NCBI GenBank assembly: GCA_011032825.1
Contig: JAADJZ010000002.1
Location: 1 to 64,000 of the forward strand
Origin: Massariosphaeria phaeospora
Taxonomy: Eukaryota; Ascomycota; Dothideomycetes; Pleosporales
Direction of reading: 5' to 3'
DNA: 64,000 bases
A program made the position numbers and the translations under genes. Positions 57,689-64,000 of the stretch are shown one piece after another (the stretch's first letter is position 1; every line of letters begins with the position of its first letter). The notes beneath the pieces are model-generated. The model was not told the origin of the DNA and did not search any database. It worked only from the letters and a program-made list of their open reading frames with translations.

Positions 57689-59810
57689 TTATGTAGACCA
57701 TTGATCGAAATCGCTGGATGCGGCTTGTCCCAGATATGTTTCATCAAATCCGAAGCCGTACGATCCAATCAGGTAGTACATGCTATATCCGTTCATCAAG
57801 TCAACCCCAGTATTGCTAACCGCTCCATTCGTACCGGTATGCTCCATAGCAGTCGCTCTAGCGCTGATAGGTAGATTCAGACTAGCGTTATCTTGACTAG
57901 ATGGTGTTCCAGGAGTGTCAAAATGATTTAGAAGTTCTCGGACTCCAGCGACGATGTGCCTGATCAGATGTTTCTCATTCAGGCTCTCCGCCACCCGGGC
58001 CTGTAAGTTCGCAGATCTCCGTGTGAGAGAGAGCACTTGGCCGATGTTAAAATTCAACCCAAGACCAATCGGCTCCATAGTCCATTCTGGTGATGCAGCC
58101 TGGGCAACGCCTCCCCAAGTTTTGGCCATTTTAAGCAAGAACGTAGCACAGAAGGCGACCATGGTGTGCGTGAAGATGGGTACACCAGATAGTGCTCTAC
58201 GAAGGTCGGGTTCCTCGAAAATGAGTGCCAGCGTGCTGGTGGCGGCTGTGATTGCGATGTTTGCTGCCTCTCTCCGATCATGCGAAAAAGACTCAGAAGA
58301 CGCGGCGCTGGGAGCGGGTAACGCACGAAGAGCCAAAGAATTGAGTTGGAAACGCGCAAAATGGTAATACAACACTACTGCCTTCGACGGGTAGGACCCT
58401 ATTGGCGAACTGTCCACAGATCTGGGCTGCCAGGAAAGGCGCCACTGTTCGATGGCGAGATTGAATATGCGCAGTTGTTGGAAGTCGGGTTCGGTAAGGG
58501 GCTGCTCGGGGTCACCTCCATAGACCATGTAAGCTTCCGTGAGAATCTTGAACAGAGCAACTTGAGAACCTAATCGGATGTCGCCTGGAGTTGTGAGCGG
58601 GCTATCGAGGAATCGCTCGAGGTTCTTCGTTGCTGCGTCTTCGTGTATGAGTGGAGGACGCCCATAAGCAATGCTAAATTGATGCTCGCACACGTAGAGT
58701 GCATACCAAAGTCTAACGTTGTCGCGGTGGTCAGTGTTGCCCCGAATAAGCTTTTGGAATGAGTGGTGGATTCCCAGCTCCACGGCATTTCGCACAGCGA
58801 GTCCGGATAGTTTCCAGCTCAAGTTGGAGAGATAGAAGGCAGCTAGACACAATGCGCGGACGTCATCTAAGTTGTTGGGCTTCGATAAGCACGTGCTGTA
58901 CGCAAGAGACACGAAGATGTTGTAGCACTTCTGCAAGGCATCGTCCCGTCCTGGCGTATGCAGAGCAGCGATTGTCAAAACAGCGGCCGTAAGCAGTGTC
59001 GAGTGGCGCCGCATTTCTTCCAGCGACGCGTGCGAAAACAAGATGCCAGCCCAGAGGAGCTGATGATAGTTCTCTATGTAGCGGGTGAAGAGGTCTTCAG
59101 CGTCTTCTACTGGGATGATACCTTGGCCAATAAAGTCACTATCCACGGGGCTGGCGTCTGGTTTCCATCGATGGATGGTTCGGAAGATTTCTTATGCGGG
59201 TAAGATCGTACAAGCTTCTCATCGGCGCTGGCACAAGACTAGACTCGTTGTCGTAGTCACGTTCGACGGAGTTTTCGCGTGTCATATCCATTGGCGGGGC
59301 AACCATGGTGGTGCAAGCTCCACTCTCAGATAGCACATTCGCAGGGCTGATGGCTACAGCCGGAGCGGTGGATGGAGAGGGCCCGGACCAGCTGGCCAAA
59401 GCCGGTAGCTTGCTATGTTGCAGCAGTTGCTGGACGGCGGACCGCAGCTGAGCGATCTCAGCCGTGGCATTGGTCTTCCACCTGTGTGAAAGTTAGCACA
59501 CGTGAGAAAGGGGGGATAAGCTGCACGCTCACAAGACATCCTCTTCCTGTAGTATCTGGTTGAGGTTATAGGGGACGCATTCCACGCCGCCACGGAGACA
59601 TTTGGCGCATTTTGGGTCCCCGTCAACAGGCTCGCACTTGATCTTGTGCTTTTTGCATTCTACGCCTGGTGGCGACCCATATTACTCCAGTCCATGCTGA
59701 GGCGGGGGCCGACATTGGAATTTACATGCTCGCGTGCGGAAGAGCCGTGGGGCTTGAGGTCGCCGGCCGGAGTCGAGTTCCGCGTCTTCGTGCGCGCGTT
59801 TCGGAGACAT
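57689..59810 (-). CDS. Zn(II)2Cys6 transcription factor with fungal-specific TF domain, apparent frameshift
   Basis: Exons 59726-59810, 59533-59665 and 57689-59481, introns 59666-59725 and 59482-59532. The N-terminus (from MSPKRAHED) leads into the binuclear cluster RAC-VE-C-KKHKIK-C-x8-C-AK-C-LRGGVE-C; the first Cys codon is split by intron 1. A linker follows, then SLYDLTRIRNL, then the fungal_trans/MHR region (VRALCLAAFYLSNLSWKLSG, SIAYGRPPLIHEDAA, GSYPSKAVVLYYHFA). The exon-3 frame stops at 59139 and the remaining 485 codons are open in another frame from about 59185 down (SPVDSDFIGQG). Total coding length is 3n+1. No intron fits, so this is a frameshift or sequence error between the DNA-binding and effector regions. 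Binding target unknown. Start uncertain; an in-frame ATG exists at 60068. Confidence 0.8.
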
Positions 59811-60158
59811 GCCGCAGCCATCACCATGGGCCGGCGTAGATGGATTGGATGTTGGTGGAGTAGTTCGGTGCGCGAGGTAGCATCGTTCATGGTGTCTATC
59901 TGGCTTTGCGTGCCCAGGTACGAAGGCTGCGAGGAAGACGGATTCGAGACACGCGGGAGCAGCTAAATACCCCTCCAACGCCAGAGCTGGTAGGGCAGGT
60001 GGCAGGTGGCAGGTACCCGTGGACGGCAGGCGCGCCCCACCACCGTCGCCGTCGCCCACCCCCCTCAACTACAGCTGCAGCTACAGCTACAGCCACACCA
60101 GGCCCGTTCTTGCCTGCCCCCTCTGCACCACCACCACTCCTCCCCAGCGCGCCCAGCC
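59811..60158. promoter_or_regulatory. Divergent promoter region between the Zn2Cys6 regulator and NMT
   Basis: 348 bp shared by two genes pointing away from each other. The NMT side (60040-60150) is C-rich with a short AGCTACAGCTACAG repeat and looks like a pyrimidine-rich 5' UTR. No clear TATA box. Open frames crossing it on both strands are composition artefacts. Confidence 0.45.
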
Positions 60159-61943
60159 ATGCCCCAGGAAAACTCCAAGATCGCAGACCCCGATGCCACC
60201 GCCGCCGCAGCCGCCGAGGCGGTCGCCGAGTCGAGCAACCAACACGCTGGCGCCGAGTCCGCAGACGACAGCGGCGGCGACGCAGCTGCCAAGATAGATG
60301 GCGGCGACGCAGCGACGCAGAAAAAGAAGAAGAGCCGCAAGAAGAAGCTCCGCGATGTGCTGTCTGGCAAGGGCAAGGCGCCCGACATGACGAGCGCAGA
60401 GGCACCCGTGGGCCAGCACCTGAGCAAGGACCAGATGAACATACTGCTGGAAGCAAACCCGGCGCTCAAAAACGAGCTGCTGGCCAAGTCGGACGGCAAG
60501 GACAGCCTGGAGCAAATGATCCGGAAACTCAACGTTAACGACATGTTGACCGGGCTGGCGCCCCAGGGCAAGAACGCAAAGGACATGGGCAGCCATGCCT
60601 TCTGGAAGACGCAGCCGGTGCCGAGCTTCGAGGAGGTGGCGACCGGGCGGGACAGCATTGTTGACGGGCCCATCAAGGACATCGACATCGACAAGGTCGA
60701 CCAGAACCCCAGTCCCATGTACCCGGGCTTCGAGTGGGTGACCATGGACCTCGAGGACGAGGCGCAGCTGGAGGAGGTCTACGAGCTGCTTACCCATCAC
60801 TACGTCGAAGACCAGGAGGCAATGTTTCGATTCAGATACTCGCCCTCTTTCTTGAACTGGTAGGCCGGAGACCAATGATGGGTGACTATGATCAAGTACT
60901 AACGACGCCCAGGGCCCTGAAAGCACCCGGGTGGAAGAAAGACTGGCACGTCGGCGTCCGTGCTGCTGCATCTGGAAAACTGGTGGCGTTCATATCCGGC
61001 ATCCCCATTCAACTACGGCTGCGTCAAAATACCCTCAACTGCTCCGAAGTCAACTTCCTCTGTGTCCACAAGAAGCTGCGCTCCAAACGACTAACTCCGG
61101 TCCTCATCAAGGAAATAACCCGTCGCTGCTATGTGCATGGAGTCTTCCAGGCTGTGTACACCGTGGGTAACCTCCTGCCCACCCCCATCTCAACATGTCG
61201 ATACTTTCACCGCGCTCTCAACTGGGAGAAGCTTTACGATGTTGGCTTCTCACCTCTGCCACACGGCAGCACCAAGCAGCGTCAGATCATGCGCTACAAG
61301 CTCCCCGGCACCACTTCCACCTTAGGACTCAGAGAGATGGAGGCCAAAGACGTGGATGTAGTACTGGATTTGCTGAAGCGCTATCTCGAGCGTATGGACA
61401 TGGCACAAGTATTCTCCAAGACTGATTTCGAGCACTGGATGTTCCCTGCCGAGAAACCCAAAGAACAAGTAGTTTGGAGCTATGTGGCAGAAGACCCTAA
61501 TAGTAAGAAGATCACGGATTACTTCAGCTTTTATAACCTAGAGAGCACTGTCATTGGGCATAAAAAACACGACGTCATCAAAGCCGCATATCTGTTCTAC
61601 TACGCGACCGAGGCAGCCTTCGAAGACGACATGAGCTTGTTGAAGGCGCGGCTGAATGCTTTGATGAGAGACGCACTCATTCTTGCGAAAACGGTAAGCA
61701 AGAAGATCTTAACAATAATTCAGAAAGGCTGTCTAATAGTGATAGGCCGAGTTTGATGTTTTTAATGCGCTTACCCTACTCGACAATCCCCTATTTCTCG
61801 AGGAACAACGCTTCGGCGCTGGAGATGGCTCGTTGCATTACTACCTCTACAACTACCGGGCAAAACCGCTCCCGGGAGGCATTGATGCCCGCAACCAGCC
61901 GAGCGACAAGAACATGCGTGGAGTGGGTCTAGTGATGCTGTAG
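60159..61943 (+). CDS. NMT1: Glycylpeptide N-tetradecanoyltransferase (N-myristoyltransferase)
   Basis: Transfers myristate from myristoyl-CoA to the N-terminal glycine of cytosolic and membrane-associated proteins; essential in fungi that have been tested. Exons 60159-60859, 60913-61693 and 61746-61943 give 1680 nt, 559 residues. An N-terminal Ala/Lys-rich extension of about 130 residues (KKKKSRKKK at about 50-58; ribosome-targeting type) precedes the family blocks. These are [40 protein letters not shown] (split by intron 1), and the myristoyl-CoA loop [20 protein letters not shown]. Then come [16 protein letters not shown] and the C-terminal GVGLVML, whose terminal Leu carboxylate is the catalytic base. 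Intron 1 has a perfect TACTAAC-type branch (GTACTAACG). Start MPQENSK is the first ATG in the frame with a suitable context. Confidence 0.95.
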
Positions 61944-62307
61944 GGGTTTCGAATGAGAAGCGAGCATGCGCGACCTACGGAGGCGTCGAGTTTTGGAATT
62001 GCTGGGAGCGGGTCGGTTCAAGCATTGGGTGGGTGTACTCGTATGGCGCTTCAACTTCTCGAGGGTTTAGGGACAATAAGAATTATCCACAGAAGATAAT
62101 ACAAAAGTGCATCCCGGGGCCACCTGAAACCCACGAACGGGTGGTCTGTGCATGGCTTGGCAACCTCGCAACTACATGAACGCTGCGCCAGGCATCATCT
62201 ACGGCAGTAATCCACCATCGACCCCCCCTACAATTGCGCTCCAACACGCGCTTCCTTCTACCCGTACCTCAGCCATCGCACTTTCGTAACAGTTTCAAAC
62301 CACTACG
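61944..62307 (+). promoter_or_regulatory. NMT 3' region and bL36m promoter
   Basis: 364 bp. The first part is presumably the NMT 3' UTR (AATAAGAATTATCC and AATACAAAAG near 62075-62108 may serve as polyadenylation signals). The last 100 bp is pyrimidine-rich (CCCCCCTACAATTG near 62222-62236), as usual before fungal housekeeping genes. Confidence 0.4.
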
Positions 62308-62706
62308 ATGCTGCCCCGAACCCTCCTGCTCCCCATCCGCCGCACCCTCTTCTCGCCTGCCACACCCACCACCTTCTGCCGTCGCCCAGTACACACGTCT
62401 CTCCTCGCCCGCCGACCCACACTTCCACGCTGCGCGCCGACCAGCCTCATATTGCGGATCAATGGCCTCGGACTGCAAAACCAGGTGACGCAGACGCAGA
62501 CACGCGGCATGAAAGTGCGCAGCTCGGTCAAGAAGCTGTGCGACGGATGCAAGAGCGTGCGGAGAAAGAAGGGCAAATACGTGTATATCATCTGCAGTAA
62601 GAATCCCAAGCATAAGCAGAGGTGAGTCGTTCTGGTTTCCCGGGACTTAGGCGGGTGTGGGTTTGGTGTGAAAATATGGGTGCTGATTGTGTGTAGGCAA
62701 GGATGA
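62308..62706 (+). CDS. RTC6: Mitochondrial large-subunit ribosomal protein bL36m
   Basis: Structural protein of the mitochondrial 50S subunit. Exon 62308-62621 plus a 10-nt exon 62697-62706 encode 107 residues. Residues 1-65 are a basic, acid-poor mitochondrial leader ([15 protein letters not shown] start). The mature part from [11 protein letters not shown] is bacterial L36: zinc ligands in LCDGC, IIC and KH, with the [13 protein letters not shown] block. The intron (62622-62696; GTGAGT, branch TGCTGAT, TAG) adds the conserved C-terminal QG. Reading through instead gives a stop right at the donor, so the last three residues decide the model. Gene symbol follows the yeast orthologue. Confidence 0.93.
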
Positions 62707-63103
62707 GAGGTTTGATACCATGGTTACGTTATACAAAGAGGACGCGGGAGTTGGGACAGTCTGATAGGAGGAAAGGGAGAACTCGCGTCGGGTTGGAAGG
62801 GTGGGGTGTATGCATACTAAGCCTTGGAGCTGTTGGAGGCCTAATCAAGCACAAGATATGGGTAGATTATCGGAATAGGAGGTTGATGAACCCTGGGAGA
62901 ACAGACCACATGTCTGTGATGTCAATTCGTCGTGTTTTATCTCGGGTACAAGCATGTGCTATCCGATACGCCTGTACCGAACGTTTTCTTCTACAACACC
63001 TGGCCTGAACGAATCATAACGGGTCGTAATGTCCTAGCGGAAATGGTGCAACGGCATTGTATATATAGGCGCCCCTCCGCACATTAGTGCCATCCGAACG
63101 TCA
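62707..63103. other. Convergent intergenic region between bL36m and RTC5
   Basis: 397 bp between the 3' ends of two genes facing each other. Contains the two 3' UTRs. The 101-codon frame 62703-63008 has no recognisable features. A TATATATAGG stretch near 63060-63069 has no obvious gene to serve. Confidence 0.4.
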
Positions 63104-64000
63104 TCAAACGCTACCACCACTCCTATCTCCGCCAATCAGACCCGCCATCTTCAACAATTCCCTATCCGCATCTTTGTCACCTGTCCCCAGATTGACCCTC
63201 CGCCTTGCCTCAGCCTCACGCTCCTGAAACGCCCATTCTTTCCTCTGTGCCTCAGCTTCTTCATCCCCACCGCAGCCCCAAACCTCCAGACTGTCAATTT
63301 CAAAGCGGTCCTGCCAGTCCTGTCCACGTCTGAATGGCAGCCCCGACGGATGGAACGAGCCTCCGCCCTCGGAAAGATGCGTGAAGATGCCGAACTCAAG
63401 CGCATCATCGAGATGCAGGGAGACGGGTCCGAGGCGTAGCGAGGATTGACTGTGAGGGTTGTACGCAGAGGATTGTTTCGGTATTGGGGTACCGAGACCC
63501 ACGCCTGTGGGTTGCGTGGGTTGCTTGTTGAAGTAGACATAGTCGGTGCTGATGGCGGAGGCGGAGAAAATGTCGTGAGTGGGGGAGAGTTGGAAGAGCA
63601 TAGCGGATGAGTCGCCAAAACACGATTTGGCCGTGTTTTTCCATTGCGTTGGGACATACGCCCCAAAAGTAAGCGTTGAGCTTGTTGCCTGGTCGGATAT
63701 GCTGCTCGGAAGGCGCTTTGGGGGAAGCATATCAGATAGCGTTCGTTCTCGGCCATTGGAGGGAGTCGAGGGGAGTAAGCGGCCAGATACGAGCAAAATG
63801 GAAGGTGCGCGCCAGTTGAAGACTTGCTTCTCAAACGAACCCATGCTGAAGCCATGTTTATTGCCGCTATACAGTGGGCGCAGGCGTCGGAAAAGGTTGT
63901 TACCTTTGATAAAGAAGGATAGTTGGCTGAGCACAGCAAGGTTCAGGATTTCTCCCGCTGCACTCAATACGGGCTCCGGATTGGCAACGGGCTTCGGCGG
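63104..64000 (-). CDS. RTC5: TLDc-domain protein RTC5, C-terminal part
   Basis: The frame is open from the window edge (64000) to the stop at 63104, 298 codons, with no in-frame ATG needed at its right end, so the N-terminus lies outside. Blocks typical of fungal RTC5/TLDc proteins: [109 protein letters not shown] charged helical end follows with [12 protein letters not shown]. The yeast homologue was named for restriction of telomere capping and is a V-ATPase-associated TLDc protein. No introns in the visible part. Confidence 0.9.
   Translation of the reverse strand, partial: PPKPVANPEPVLSAAGEILNLAVLSQLSFFIKGNNLFRRLRPLYSGNKHGFSMGSFEKQVFNWRAPSILLVSGRLLPSTPSNGRERTLSDMLPPKRLPSSISDQATSSTLTFGAYVPTQWKNTAKSCFGDSSAMLFQLSPTHDIFSASAISTDYVYFNKQPTQPTGVGLGTPIPKQSSAYNPHSQSSLRLGPVSLHLDDALEFGIFTHLSEGGGSFHPSGLPFRRGQDWQDRFEIDSLEVWGCGGDEEAEAQRKEWAFQEREAEARRRVNLGTGDKDADRELLKMAGLIGGDRSGGSV

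Noticed and set aside
60065..60971. Long minus-strand and alternative-frame ORFs over NMT exon 1
   Set aside because: Shadows caused by GC-rich codon bias; the sense frame matches N-myristoyltransferase throughout.
63151..63939. 262-codon ORF overlapping RTC5 in another frame
   Set aside because: Same strand, other frame; only the 63104-64000 frame contains TLDc blocks.

Overview
The window looks like part of a filamentous ascomycete genome with a two-compartment structure. I infer a Dothideomycete, probably a Pleosporales-type fungus, from the small GT-AG introns with CTAAC-like branch points, the Zn(II)2Cys6 regulator, RTC5, the PD-(D/E)XK-like gene and the kinds of transposon present. About 52 kb in the middle (roughly 1,807-12,960 and 15,700-55,530) is very AT-rich, and recognisable transposon proteins there are riddled with TAG/TAA at former Gln and Trp codons. 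This is the signature of repeat-induced point mutation (RIP). The two outer edges and one small island (about 12,960-15,660) have ordinary base composition.

Left edge (1-1,806): the 5' end of a nearly unmutated Ty3/gypsy element on the minus strand (LTR plus gag), abutting the AT-rich block. At 1,807-12,960 a degenerate hAT transposase is split by a full-length gypsy element whose 501-bp LTRs and 5-bp target duplication are still readable. At 12,960-15,430 is a GC-normal island with a PD-(D/E)XK nuclease-like gene and a small hypothetical ORF.

Centre (15,433-55,718): a stack of nested transposons. I could close most of them by matching terminal repeats and target duplications. They are: five pogo/Fot1-type DNA transposons of about 1.85 kb (one holding a chromodomain gypsy; one holding a second gypsy whose LTR in turn holds another pogo); a larger pogo-like element; a Mutator-like element with a 9-bp duplication; several MITEs; and a second copy of the 501-bp-LTR gypsy family inserted in a MITE. 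The pogo/MITE ends share one layout: TA target, a 9-nt terminal block usually beginning ACGTA, then two tandem 17-bp repeats whose sequence differs between subfamilies.

Right edge (55,990-64,000): ordinary euchromatic genes with small introns. In order they are a flavocytochrome b2-type L-lactate dehydrogenase (+), a Zn(II)2Cys6 transcription factor (-, tail-to-tail with the former and carrying an apparent frameshift), N-myristoyltransferase (+, divergent from the regulator), mitochondrial ribosomal protein bL36m (+), and the C-terminal part of the TLDc protein RTC5 (-, running off the window). They do not form a metabolic cluster. The regulator/lactate dehydrogenase pairing is suggestive only.
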